Assembly: GCA_046350295.1 (NCBI GenBank)
Contig: JAXMAR010000011.1
Span: 122,723 to 186,722 of the forward strand
From: JAXMAR01 sp046350295
GTDB lineage: Bacteria > Planctomycetota > Planctomycetia > Gemmatales > Gemmataceae
Length of the DNA: 64,000 bases
Direction of reading: 5' to 3'
In this document: piece by piece, positions 33,270-41,929 of the stretch
Layout: every line of letters begins with the position of its first letter
Numbering within the stretch: position 1 is the first letter of the stretch
Position numbers and translations under genes: made by a program
Notes under the pieces: model-generated
The model's database searches: none
Seen by the model: only the letters and a program-made list of their open reading frames with translations
What the model was told of the DNA's origin: nothing

Positions 33270-34836
33270 TTATTCCTTCCGCTCCTCCGGCACGACCCGG
33301 ACCGGCGGCGGCAACTCGGGAAACGTGAACCCGAAGCCGCCGAAGCCCCCCTTGGGCGCCTCGGGCATCACCAGGTCCTTGACGGTCTCCTTCTTCCCCA
33401 TGCGCAGGATCACCGCGTCCACCTTGTCGCCGGTCTTGAAGCCGTCGAGAGCCTTGACGAGCGCGCTCACGTCGTTCGTGATCTTCTTGCCCCCCAGCTC
33501 GAGCAGGATGTCGTTTTTCTTCAGCCCCGCCTTGGCCCCCGCGGAACCCGCGCTCACGCTCTCCAGCACCAGGCCCTGACCCTCGGGCAGATTCAGTTGC
33601 TCGGCAAGGGCGGCCGCCGGCTTGCTCACGCTGATGCCCAGACGGGCGCCCGCGGCAGGCCCAAAGCCGCCGAACCCTCCGCCGCCGAAGCCGCCGCCGG
33701 GAAAGGCGCCGCCAAAGCCACCGCCGAGGCCGCCGCCCGGGATGCGGCTCTCGATCATTTTCCGCATCGCCTCGTGGACCTTCCGCTGCGCCCGCATGAG
33801 ATCTTCCTGTGCCTTGCGCAGTTCTTCCTGCGCCTTGCGCAACTCCTCGGCCGGGTCGTCCGCTGGCTTCTTTTCCGCGGCGCTTGCCCTGTCTTTTTCG
33901 CTGACGCCCGGAGTCCCCGGCACTTTTGTCCACGTCCTTCTTGGGCAGCACAGCCGGTACCGGCGCCGCTCCGCTTGCCCGATCAACATGCCGGTCCCGC
34001 CGGCGACGAGACCAGCGCCCAAAAATGCCGCGCCGGCCAGCTTGAGCTTGGTGAGCAACATACCCTTCAACACTCCTTCCGTCAGGGCGGCGACCACCGG
34101 AGAGATCATCCCCGTCGCCGCGGGCCCGGCCGCAAAATGGGTAGCGGCCGCGATCGTTGAAGATACCACCTGCGCCCGGCGCGCTCGCCGCGGCGGCCCG
34201 AGCCGGGAGAGTCGCCACCGCCCCACCCGACAGGGCAGGCCCGCGCCCGCCGCCAACCGCTTGGCGAGCATGGTCCGCGCTCGCGCGCCAGCCGGCCGCC
34301 ACGGTCCCTTCGGGGCGGCCAGCTGCCGGGCCGCTTCCTTGCGCGTCCTGCCTTCCAGATCGCACAGGACCACAAGCGTTCGATACTTGTCCGGGAGCCG
34401 GCTCAGCTCCTCGTCCACGAGCGGCTGCAGGTCATTCCAGGTTTCCTCTCCACCCACGCCTGGCTCCAGCATCTGCGCACCTGCCTTTCCCGGACGCCTC
34501 GTCGAGACGCCAGCGCCCGGGCCCGGATCGCGGTCTGATGCGCACGCCATAAAGCCAGTTGCCGACCATCTCCTTGTGCCGGATCGTCGCCGCCTTGCGA
34601 ACAAAGACCAGAAACGTGGCCTGAAACGCGTCTTCCACGTCGTGATGACAGCGCAAGACGCGCTGACATACCCCCCAGACCATCGCGCCATGCCGTTGCA
34701 CCAGCGCCGCCAGCGCGCCGGCGTCGCGCCGCCCGGCGAACGCCTCCAACAATTCGCCATCCGTGCGCCCGGATCCGTCCCCCAGGGCGGTTTTCCGGAG
34801 TTGCTGGATGACCTCGCTCACGCAGGCCGTCGCCAT
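33270..34836 (-). CDS. ECF sigma factor with membrane helix and PDZ domain (frameshifted)
   Basis: The N-terminus MATACVSEVIQQLRK leads to sigma-70 region 2 (ALAALVQRHGAMVWGVCQRVLRCHHDVEDAFQATFLVFVRKA, then NWLYGV). Region 4 (LPDKYRTLVVLCDLEGRTRKEAARQL, then ARARTMLAKRLA) is in a different frame, so one or more indels lie near 34440-34540. The extension holds a hydrophobic helix (LTKLKLAGAAFLGAGLVAGG), a coiled coil of repeated ELRKAQE units, a Gly-rich hinge, and a PDZ domain (LGISVSKPAAALAEQLNLPEGQGLVLESV, then GLKKNDILLELGGKKI). Gemmata-type ECF factors often carry such C-terminal extensions. The PDZ half would lie outside the membrane and could sense peptides; this is inference. Confidence 0.78.
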
Positions 34837-34920
34837 CGGCTTCTTGTCCTCCAAGGTGGGTTGTCGCCCCACCAATCAATACTCCGAGCAGGCGAGCGAT
34901 TTGATACGCTATTTTCGTCT

Positions 34921-34984
34921 CGCAGGTCAGGCTTTCCAGCCTGACGGGACGCGTCCAGAGTCAGCCTGGAAAGGCTGACCTACG
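34921..34984. repeat. Imperfect 24-bp inverted repeat
   Basis: GGTCAGGCTTTCCAGCCTGA and, 16 bases on, TCAGCCTGGAAAGGCTGACC pair along about 24 bases (CGCAGG extending the left arm), with three mismatches. It lies between the divergent sigma-PDZ and rhomboid genes, away from any 3' end, which argues for a repeat element and not a terminator. Confidence 0.7.
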
Positions 34985-35087
34985 CGCGCTCCATTGACAG
35001 GGAAGCGTGGAAACGGGCCCCGCCGGACCGCGCCCCGCTTGTCCCTATAATGAACCGGAACACGAACCCAGCCAACCGAAAAAGCCA

Positions 35088-36599
35088 ATGGCCGACGCGA
35101 TCAACCCGCTCTTCCTCAAGGTTCTGGACGCCTGCAAGGCCCAGGCGCCCGAGCCGCTTTATCCCAAGCCGTTCGCCATCGCCGAGAACGTCGACCGCAC
35201 CGAGCTCGACGCCGCCCTCGACCATCTGCGCCACCTCGGCCTCATCCGCTTCACCGACTGGGTCCAGGGCATGGGCCAGGGCTACGCGCTGACGCCGGAA
35301 GGCCAGCAGGTCATGGAGAACCCGCTGCTCCTGGATCGGCCGCTGCCCAAGCCGAAGCCGCTGCACGAGCGCGGCGGCCGGGGCCAGGATGACAAGGTCT
35401 GGGCGCGGGGGGAGAAGATCCGCGATTGCCTCATCAACCCGCTGACGCCGATCGTGACGCGCGTGCTGCTGGGATTGAACATCGCGGTCTTTCTGGTGGG
35501 ACTTTATTTCGCGGGCCAGCACAATATCACCGGCCCCTACCTTACCGGACATCCCACGGACCTGAACGAGCAGATTGCCCTTAGCCGCATTTACCTCGAG
35601 ATGGGCTCGCTGGTTCCGCCGCTTGTCGAGGCCGGCGCATGGTGGCGATTGATTAGCCACGCCTTTTTGCACGGAGGCCTGTTGCACATCGGCCTCAACA
35701 TGTACTTCCTCTTCAACATCGGGGCCCTCGTCGAATCGCTCTGGGGCTCGTGGCGCTACTGCATCCTTTATTTCGTCAGCGCTCTCGGCGGCGGCCTCGC
35801 CGCATATCTCGCGAATCAGAACGCGATCGGCGCTTCGGGCGCCCTGTGCGGCCTGCTCCTGTCGATGGGCGTATGGCTTTTCATGAGCCGGCATCATCTT
35901 CCGTCGGAGTTGGTGTCGCGCTGGCAGGCCAACCTGCTCACGAACGTGATCCTCCTGGTCGTCATCAGCTTCATGCCGGGGGTGAGCTGGGCGGCCCACC
36001 TGGGGGGCGCCTTGGCCGGCGCTGCGGTTTCCTTCCCTCTCCACATCAACCGCTTTGGCTCCGGGTCGCTGCGTTGGGCCGTCCTACCCGTTGTTGTCCT
36101 CATTCCGGCGGCCATCTTCGGCGTCATTTATTTCCCGCGCGGTGACGAGACCCTCTCCATCCCTCGTTATCAAAGGACTTATCAGCACTATCGCGAGGAA
36201 CTCGAGCCCGACCTCATCCCGGCCTACAACAAGATCGTCGTCCCAATGCTGAATGACGGGCCCAAGGCGTTTGAAGACAAGCTTCCCGAGGCGCGCGAGC
36301 AACTCAAGGCGCTTCTCGGTGAGATCAAGCATCTGCGCGGCCGTTTCGAGAAAGCCGCACGCTCCGCCGAGCCGCAGATCCAGGCGTCGGCCAAGGATCA
36401 CATCGCCAACCTCGACGCCTGGGCCGGCCTGTGCGAGACCATCCAGAAGGATCTGGACAACCCGGCGGGCTGGGACGCGGCAAAGTGGTTTGAGCTGAGG
36501 AATCGAAGCACGGAAGTCTGGGTCACGGAGGAACGCATCCACGCCCGCGACGCCCTCGTCCGCAGTACGCTCGAAGAACAGAAAAAAAAGGACAAGTGA
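35088..36599 (+). CDS. Rhomboid-family intramembrane protease
   Basis: A 503-aa protein. Residues ~1-80 look like a soluble winged-helix segment (LDHLRHLGLIRFTDWVQGMGQGYALTPEGQQV). Six helices form the rhomboid core: the HGGLLHIGLNMYFLFNIG stretch (His and Asn204), GASGALCGL with the catalytic Ser near 250, and SWAAHLGGALAG with the catalytic His near 304. A last helix (VLPVVVLIPAAIFGVIYF) is followed by a ~150-residue soluble helical tail. It would cleave membrane proteins within the bilayer. The ATG at 35088 is chosen over an upstream in-frame ATG. The HtrA-like gene follows after 89 bases. Confidence 0.88.
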   Translation: MADAINPLFLKVLDACKAQAPEPLYPKPFAIAENVDRTELDAALDHLRHLGLIRFTDWVQGMGQGYALTPEGQQVMENPLLLDRPLPKPKPLHERGGRGQDDKVWARGEKIRDCLINPLTPIVTRVLLGLNIAVFLVGLYFAGQHNITGPYLTGHPTDLNEQIALSRIYLEMGSLVPPLVEAGAWWRLISHAFLHGGLLHIGLNMYFLFNIGALVESLWGSWRYCILYFVSALGGGLAAYLANQNAIGASGALCGLLLSMGVWLFMSRHHLPSELVSRWQANLLTNVILLVVISFMPGVSWAAHLGGALAGAAVSFPLHINRFGSGSLRWAVLPVVVLIPAAIFGVIYFPRGDETLSIPRYQRTYQHYREELEPDLIPAYNKIVVPMLNDGPKAFEDKLPEAREQLKALLGEIKHLRGRFEKAARSAEPQIQASAKDHIANLDAWAGLCETIQKDLDNPAGWDAAKWFELRNRSTEVWVTEERIHARDALVRSTLEEQKKKDK

Positions 36600-36688
36600 C
36601 ACCGCGTCTCTTTTCCGTTGCAACCCACCCCGTTCGGGATTATCCTCGCCTTCGTCCGAAGCCACCGGCATCTTCCGGAGTCGTCTCC

Positions 36689-38728
36689 ATGCGCGCCATC
36701 CTTCCCGCACTTGCTCTTTGCCTCCTCGTTCCACAGCTCAACGCCGGCGGCATTCCGGCCAAGACGCTCAAGGAGATCAAGGCCGCCTCCGTCTACATCA
36801 AGTGCGAGCTTTCCGGTCCCGCCAAGAAAACCGTCCCGGTCACGGGCTCGGGCTTCGTCGTCCGCGTCGACAAAACCACCGTCTTTATCGCCACCAATAG
36901 CCACGTCGTCACCCCGCTGCCGGACGAGGTCATGATCGGCAAGCCCAAGGTCGTCTTCAACAGCGGCACGCCCTTCGAGGTCACCGTCAACGCCGACGTC
37001 GTCGCGCGCGACCGCATCCGCGACCTCGCCATCCTCAAGGTCACCGGCCTCAAGGACATCCCACGTCCCATCCCGCTCGATCCCTCCATCGAAGTCGGCG
37101 AGACCATGCCCGTCTTCGCCGTCGGCTACCCGTTCGGCGCCGACCTCGCCCTCGGCAAGACCAACCCGAGCGTGACCATCACCAAGGGGGTCGTCTCCGC
37201 GCTGCGCTATGACAGCCTCGGCCAGGTCAACTTCGTGCAGATCGACGCCGAGATCAACCCGGGCAACTCCGGCGGTCCCGTCGTCGACGACAAGGGGAAC
37301 CTCATCGGCGTCGCCGTCTCCAAGCTCGTCAAGACGCGCACGGTCGGCTTCGCCATCCCCCTCAAAGCGCTCGACGACATGCTGCAAGGCCGCGTCGCCA
37401 CCGTCCTCTTCGACACGATGCGCGTCGCCAAGGGGGACGCCGAGGTGAACGTCGAAGCGGGGCTGATCGATCCCCTCGACAAGGTCAAGAAAGTGACCAT
37501 CCGCTTCCGTCCCGCCGGCGAACTCAAGGACCTGCCCCGCCCCGACAAGGACGGAAACATCCCCGTGCTCAAGGATTCGCGCGAAAGCGAGCTGAAGATC
37601 GAGAAGGGCAAGGGCGTCGGCGCCTTGACCATCAAGCCGGCCAAGTCGCTGCTCGCCGGCAAGATGCTCATCGCCTACCAGACCAGCGTCGTCAACGGCA
37701 CGGGCAAGACCGTCCTCTCCCCGGCCGGTGTCGCGATCGTCGATTTCACCCAGGTCGTCCATGCGGACAAGCTGCCGAAGAAGGGGGCGAGCAAGGTCTT
37801 CACCCACAAGATGCGGCCCGGCAAGCACTACGTCGTCGAGATGCGGGCCGACCCCAAGGACATGGACCCACGCCTCAAGATCGAGGACGCCGAGGGCAAG
37901 ACCGTCGCCGAGGACGACGGCGCCGGCGGTCTGTTCGACGCGCTCATCGTTCTCAACCCCGCCACGGAGGGGGAGTACAAGATCACGGCCTCGGCCCTTA
38001 AAGGCATGGGCCCGTTCACCGTCCGCATCCGCGAGGACACCGGCCGCGAACTCGGGCCGCGCGGCCTCACGCTCAACGAAACCCTCTTCGCGACCGACGC
38101 CCCCGATCCGGTGATGATGTCGCCGTCGGTGACTTTCAACGTCATCCTCAAGAAGGGCAAGGCGTACGCCATCGACATGAAAAGCAAGGAGTTCGACCCT
38201 TATCTCCGCATCGAGAACATGGCGAACATCAGCCTTAAGAACGAGGACGTCGGCGGCGGCGGCCACTCCACCCTCTTGTTCACGCCGTTTCAGGACGGCA
38301 TCTACCGCGTTTGCGCCACCAGTTTCGACCGCAAAGCCGGTCGCTTCGAGCTCCAGGTTCGCGAAACTCCCAAGGCGGCGCCGCGCGACGTCGGGGCGGA
38401 CGGCCTCAAGATCGCCGACAAGCTCACGGCCCTCGACGCGCTCGACGTCATCAACGGCAAGGCGACCAAGTTCCGCTGCAAGGTCTTCGAGGTGAACCTC
38501 AAGGCCGGCAAGAAATACCAGCTCGACATGTCGAGCATCCAGTTCGACTCGTTCCTGCGCATCGAAGACCAGCGCGGCCGGGAGTTGGCGTTCGACGACG
38601 ACTCGGGCGGCATGCTCAACGCCCGCCTCGTCTTCGAGCCGAAGACGGACGGCGTCTACCGGGTGATCGCGAGCCAGTTCGACGCGCGGGTGGGGGCGTT
38701 CGAGTTGACGGTGCGGAAGCTGCGTTGA
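36689..38728 (+). CDS. Exported HtrA-like serine protease with PPC-type repeats
   Basis: A 679-aa protein with the signal peptide MRAILPALALCLLVPQLNA. The trypsin-like domain (residues ~24-215) has the full triad: His72 in ATNSHVV, Asp112 in RDLAILKV and Ser194 in INPGNSGGPVV. There is no PDZ. Instead, three similar C-terminal beta domains (about residues 385-475, 490-585 and 600-675) resemble PPC (bacterial pre-peptidase C-terminal) modules; each has a pattern such as YVVEMRADPKDMDPRLKIEDAEGKTVAEDD. The product acts in the periplasm or envelope. The ATG at 36689 fits the signal peptide. Confidence 0.9.
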   Translation: MRAILPALALCLLVPQLNAGGIPAKTLKEIKAASVYIKCELSGPAKKTVPVTGSGFVVRVDKTTVFIATNSHVVTPLPDEVMIGKPKVVFNSGTPFEVTVNADVVARDRIRDLAILKVTGLKDIPRPIPLDPSIEVGETMPVFAVGYPFGADLALGKTNPSVTITKGVVSALRYDSLGQVNFVQIDAEINPGNSGGPVVDDKGNLIGVAVSKLVKTRTVGFAIPLKALDDMLQGRVATVLFDTMRVAKGDAEVNVEAGLIDPLDKVKKVTIRFRPAGELKDLPRPDKDGNIPVLKDSRESELKIEKGKGVGALTIKPAKSLLAGKMLIAYQTSVVNGTGKTVLSPAGVAIVDFTQVVHADKLPKKGASKVFTHKMRPGKHYVVEMRADPKDMDPRLKIEDAEGKTVAEDDGAGGLFDALIVLNPATEGEYKITASALKGMGPFTVRIREDTGRELGPRGLTLNETLFATDAPDPVMMSPSVTFNVILKKGKAYAIDMKSKEFDPYLRIENMANISLKNEDVGGGGHSTLLFTPFQDGIYRVCATSFDRKAGRFELQVRETPKAAPRDVGADGLKIADKLTALDALDVINGKATKFRCKVFEVNLKAGKKYQLDMSSIQFDSFLRIEDQRGRELAFDDDSGGMLNARLVFEPKTDGVYRVIASQFDARVGAFELTVRKLR

Positions 38729-38747
38729 AATCGGGTGGCGCGTAGTT

Positions 38748-38957
38748 GGGTGGCATGCTTTTGCGGATCCTGCCAGGGGCCTTCGAAATGTCGGCCACCA
38801 CCGCAAAAGCATGCTCTACGTCATCCGCCAGACAATAGAGATTCTGCCCAGAAATGCCCGGCACAGCGCCACCGACAAAAGTCGCGCCAAGCATGCTTTT
38901 GCGGTGTCGGCTGATATCGCGACGACCCTTGCCAGGACCCGCAAAAGCATGCCACCC
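38748..38957. repeat. Nested inverted repeats of a GCATGCTTTTGCGG unit
   Basis: The unit occurs four times. The outer pair GGGTGGCATGCTTTTGCGG (38748-38766) and its exact complement (38939-38957) enclose an inner pair in the opposite order (38801-38814 and 38891-38904). The outer arms stay similar further inward (TCCTGCCAGGG against CCCTTGCCAGGA). The structure lies between convergent genes and encodes nothing I recognise. Confidence 0.8.
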
Positions 38958-38974
38958 GTGCCACCCGCCGCGTC

Positions 38975-39721
38975 TCACTTCGTCCCGAGCGGCGCAAGCC
39001 AGATATTCCGAAACGCCACCGGCCCATGGTCTCCTTGCAGCATCAGGGGCCCCATCGGCCGCTCGGCTCCGCCCAGCGCCGCGGTGGTCGGTCCCTTCAC
39101 CTCGACGTTTTCGTGAATGACGACGCCGTTGTGGACCACTTTCAAGAACTTCGCGTTCGCCGTCTTCTTCCCCTTCGCGTCGAAGCGGGGCGCCTGGAAC
39201 GTGACCTCGAACACCTGCCACTCGCCCGGCGCCTTGCTGGCGTTTTCCCTGGGCGGAGCATGGTCGTAGATGCCGCCGCAATCGCCGTACTTGAGGTCCT
39301 TGTCCTTCTTGCCGTAGCTGTCGAGGATCTGCACCTCGTATTGCCCCTGGAAATAGACGCCCGAGTTGCTTCCCTTGGCCACGTTGAACTCGATGTGCAG
39401 CTTGCAATCGCCGTGCTGCGCCTCGCTCAGGAGATCGACGCCACGGCCGTCGTCGCCGTTGAGGAGAACGCCGCTGCCTTCCTTGCCGACGAGCCGGCCG
39501 GGATTCTTCGCGTCCAGGCTCACCGCGCCGACCAGGCTCCACTTGCTCCGCCCGGCAGCTTTCTCGCCGCCGCGGAACGACCATCCTTTGAGGTTCGCCT
39601 GCTTATCGTGAAGCAGGACAATGGGTGGCTCCTTCGCGCCGAAGAACGCGATGGCCTTGTCCTGGGCATGACAAGCAGGCGCCAAAGCACACGTGGTGAG
39701 CACAAATAAGACACAGCGCAT
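38975..39721 (-). CDS. DUF1080 (3-keto-disaccharide hydrolase-like) exported protein
   Basis: A 248-aa protein starting MRCVLFVLTTCALAPACHAQ (signal peptide with a possible lipobox). The DUF1080 jelly-roll domain is clear: GWSFRGGEKAAGRSKWSLVGAVSL, GDCKLHIEFNVAKGSNSGVYFQGQYEVQILDSYGK, CGGIYDHAPPRENASKAPGEWQVFEVTFQAPRFD and GPLMLQGDHGPVAFRNIWLAPL. The fold is lectin/glucanase-like, and some relatives cleave 3-keto-glycosides. Start chosen at the ATG at 39721; the frame upstream is only the translated hexamer repeat. Confidence 0.92.
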   Translation of the reverse strand: MRCVLFVLTTCALAPACHAQDKAIAFFGAKEPPIVLLHDKQANLKGWSFRGGEKAAGRSKWSLVGAVSLDAKNPGRLVGKEGSGVLLNGDDGRGVDLLSEAQHGDCKLHIEFNVAKGSNSGVYFQGQYEVQILDSYGKKDKDLKYGDCGGIYDHAPPRENASKAPGEWQVFEVTFQAPRFDAKGKKTANAKFLKVVHNGVVIHENVEVKGPTTAALGGAERPMGPLMLQGDHGPVAFRNIWLAPLGTK

Positions 39722-39734
39722 TTCTATCCCCTTT

Positions 39735-39908
39735 CCTACGAGCGATCTTAATCCGAATCCAACTCCTAATCTTAATCCTAATCCTAATCTTGATCCTATT
39801 TGCGCGATGGGCGTGGGGATATAGTCAAGAGCTAGATTATGATTATGATTATGATTATGATTATGATTATGATTATGATTAAGATTAGGATTAGGAATAA
39901 GAGTTGGA
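39735..39908. repeat. Hexamer repeat tract flanked by inverted degenerate copies
   Basis: Near 39835-39885 there are about eight copies of GATTAT, followed by variants GATTAA, GATTAG, GATTAG, GAATAA and then GAGTTGG. On the left, from about 39755, the complement of this right end appears (CCAACTCCTAATCTTAATCC and so on), making a long imperfect palindrome around 39760-39908. It sits upstream of the DUF1080 gene and downstream of the PQQ gene, in the likely promoter region of the former. Confidence 0.85.
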
Positions 39909-39916
39909 CCCACGCG

Positions 39917-41374
39917 TTATTCCCCGAACGCGTACAGATGTCCCGCCGTCCGTAGATAGATTCTCCCGTCCACCAGCGCCGGCGTCGCCCGGATCACTTC
40001 TCCGAGATCGTTCTCCGCCAGCACCTCGTACTTCGGCCCCGCCTTCACCACCGTCACCACTCCCGAATCGGACGCCAGGTAGATTTTCCCGTCCCCCGCC
40101 ACCGGCGACGCGTAGTAGATCCCGGCCGCCGGCAGACGCTGTGACGCGTACGCCTCCTTGCCGCTCTTCGCGTCCACGCAGGTCAGCACGCCGCCGTTGC
40201 GGATCATGTAGATGTATCCCTGGTACAGGAGCGGCGACGGCACTTCGGGCACGCCGCGTTTCGCTTGCCAGACGACGTGCGTCGCGCTGATGTCCTTCAA
40301 GCCACCGGGGCGGATCGCCAGCAGCGAGTTGTTGAACGGCCTCTTCAATGTCGCTTCCCACTCCGCTTGATCGATAAAGCCGTCGCCGTTCCGATCGTAG
40401 AGCCCGAACATGTAGCCGAGGTGAATCTCCCCTTCGCCGTCCTTGCCGCCGCGATTGAAGATTACCGGGCCCTTCGGCAACTCGCCGCGCGAGATCTTGC
40501 CGTCCTTGTTCTTGTCGTAGGCGAGCATCTCCGCCCAGGTGGGCAGCGTCATCCGCAGCTCCGGGTCGCCCCCCGGCATGTGGCTCGCGATGTAGAGCAA
40601 CCTCTCTCCCAGGATCGGCGACGAACAGGCCTCCTGCGACAGACCCGGAATCCACCACCGCTTCGACCCATCCCTCAAGTCATGCGCGATCGCGCCGGTC
40701 CGCCCCGAAATCACGACCTCGCTCACCCCATCGTGCTTCCACACCAGCGGCACGGGATGGTCCGAAGGAAACGGCGTCCCCTTCGCCTCCCACGCGATCT
40801 CGCCCGAAGCCGCCTTCACCGCGATCAGGTGCAGGTCCTTCCCCTGACTGTTGAGCAGCACCAGGTCGTCATGAACGACGGGCGAAGTCGCCGTACCGAA
40901 CCGCGCCGGCGGGCGCGGCAACGGCAGCCGCCACAGTTCCTTGCCCTCCAGGTCGTAACACAGCAGCCCAAACGACCCGAACGAGACATAAACCCGTTTG
41001 CCGTCCGTGCAGGGCGTGGCGGCGGCCGGGCTATTGATCTTGTAAACCGCTTCGATCTTGTCGGCGGGCGCCGGCGTGCGCCACAGGACGGCGCCCGTGG
41101 CGCGATCGAGGCAGAGCGTCTCCAGCTTCTTGGCCTTTGCGTCGTAACCGGTCAGGAAGATGCGTTTGCCCCAGATGCAAGGCGAGGAGATGCCGGAAGG
41201 CAGAGACGTCTTCCAGGCGTACCCCTTCGCCGGGCCAAAGGACACCGGCAGGGCTTTGGCTTCCCGGCACACGCCGCCGCAATCCGCGCCTCGAAACTGC
41301 GGCCAGGAAAGCTCCTGGGCCGGGGCAAAGAGGGGAGTGAACAGCACAAAGACGGACAACGCACGCGCATTCAT
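39917..41374 (-). CDS. Exported PQQ-like propeller with EF-hand pair
   Basis: A 485-aa protein with the signal peptide MNARALSVFVLFTPLFAPAQ and the family entry LSWPQFRGADCGGVC. Blade repeats include GAVLWRTPAPAD, GKELWRLPLP, GEIAWEAKGT and GKEAYASQRLP. Inserted in the propeller near residues 285-345 are two EF-hand-like calcium loops, YDKNKDGKISRGEL and YDRNGDGFIDQAEW. That arrangement is common in planctomycetes and rare elsewhere. No dehydrogenase active site recognised. Start at the ATG 41374; the open frame upstream to 41623 lacks protein character. It is divergent from the PilZ gene at 41447. Confidence 0.87.
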   Translation of the reverse strand: MNARALSVFVLFTPLFAPAQELSWPQFRGADCGGVCREAKALPVSFGPAKGYAWKTSLPSGISSPCIWGKRIFLTGYDAKAKKLETLCLDRATGAVLWRTPAPADKIEAVYKINSPAAATPCTDGKRVYVSFGSFGLLCYDLEGKELWRLPLPRPPARFGTATSPVVHDDLVLLNSQGKDLHLIAVKAASGEIAWEAKGTPFPSDHPVPLVWKHDGVSEVVISGRTGAIAHDLRDGSKRWWIPGLSQEACSSPILGERLLYIASHMPGGDPELRMTLPTWAEMLAYDKNKDGKISRGELPKGPVIFNRGGKDGEGEIHLGYMFGLYDRNGDGFIDQAEWEATLKRPFNNSLLAIRPGGLKDISATHVVWQAKRGVPEVPSPLLYQGYIYMIRNGGVLTCVDAKSGKEAYASQRLPAAGIYYASPVAGDGKIYLASDSGVVTVVKAGPKYEVLAENDLGEVIRATPALVDGRIYLRTAGHLYAFGE

Positions 41375-41446
41375 CCTGCTGAGCTTACCCGTCCGTGCCG
41401 CCCAGGACAAGGCGCCGGCCATTTGACACCCGGCCGTCATTAATCT

Positions 41447-41836
41447 ATGCTTGCGTGCCATCCCCTCCCAGAAACGAGACAACACGTGTCGAACGCGGGG
41501 TCGCCCAAGGAAGCTCTGAGAACGCTGTCGCGCCGGGCTCATGTCCGTTACCGCTGCGACAGACAGCCATCGCGGCGCGTTTTCCTTGTTGAGAGCTACC
41601 GCACCTTCTTTGCGGAGGTCCATGACCTCTCCACCTCCGGTGTCGGTCTACTCCAGGATCGCCCCCTCACGCTCGGCGCACTCTTGTTCGTCGACCTCCT
41701 CGGCCTCGATGTCCCGGTTGAGCATCTCGCCCGCGTCGTCCACGCCACGCCGGGCGAGAACGGCCGCTACCTGATCGGCTGCGAGTTCGACCACCCGCTC
41801 GCGCAAGAGGAGTTGACCACCGTCCTGGCCCGTTGA
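41447..41836 (+). CDS. PilZ-domain protein
   Basis: A 129-aa protein with the PilZ pattern: an Arg-rich start (LRTLSRRAHVRYRCDRQPSRR), FFAEVHDLSTSGVGLLQDRPL (the DxSxxG motif, complete) and YLIGCEFDHPLAQEEL near the end. A likely c-di-GMP-binding effector. The start is uncertain: the first 20 residues look unlike PilZ, and a later start is possible. The next gene, also PilZ, follows on the same strand after 93 bases. Confidence 0.78.
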   Translation: MLACHPLPETRQHVSNAGSPKEALRTLSRRAHVRYRCDRQPSRRVFLVESYRTFFAEVHDLSTSGVGLLQDRPLTLGALLFVDLLGLDVPVEHLARVVHATPGENGRYLIGCEFDHPLAQEELTTVLAR

Positions 41837-41929
41837 CTCCCCAACCACGAGGATCTGGACCGTTCCTCAGTGCCCCCGTCCCGAAAACTACGACCGAGCC
41901 GTCCCTCGGACCGGAGGCCGTTCGTCGTG

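Noticed and set aside
35046..35051. TATAAT considered as a -10 box for the rhomboid gene
   Set aside because: No acceptable -35 at 16-18 bases upstream; the nearby TTGACA at about 34994 is much too far away.
36398..38812. 800-codon minus-strand frame opposite the HtrA/PPC protease
   Set aside because: The protease has a full triad and signal peptide on the plus strand; this frame is Asp/Val/Gly/Leu-rich with no motif.
39835..39900. Hexamer array considered as a CRISPR
   Set aside because: Units are contiguous six-base copies with no spacers and no cas genes nearby.
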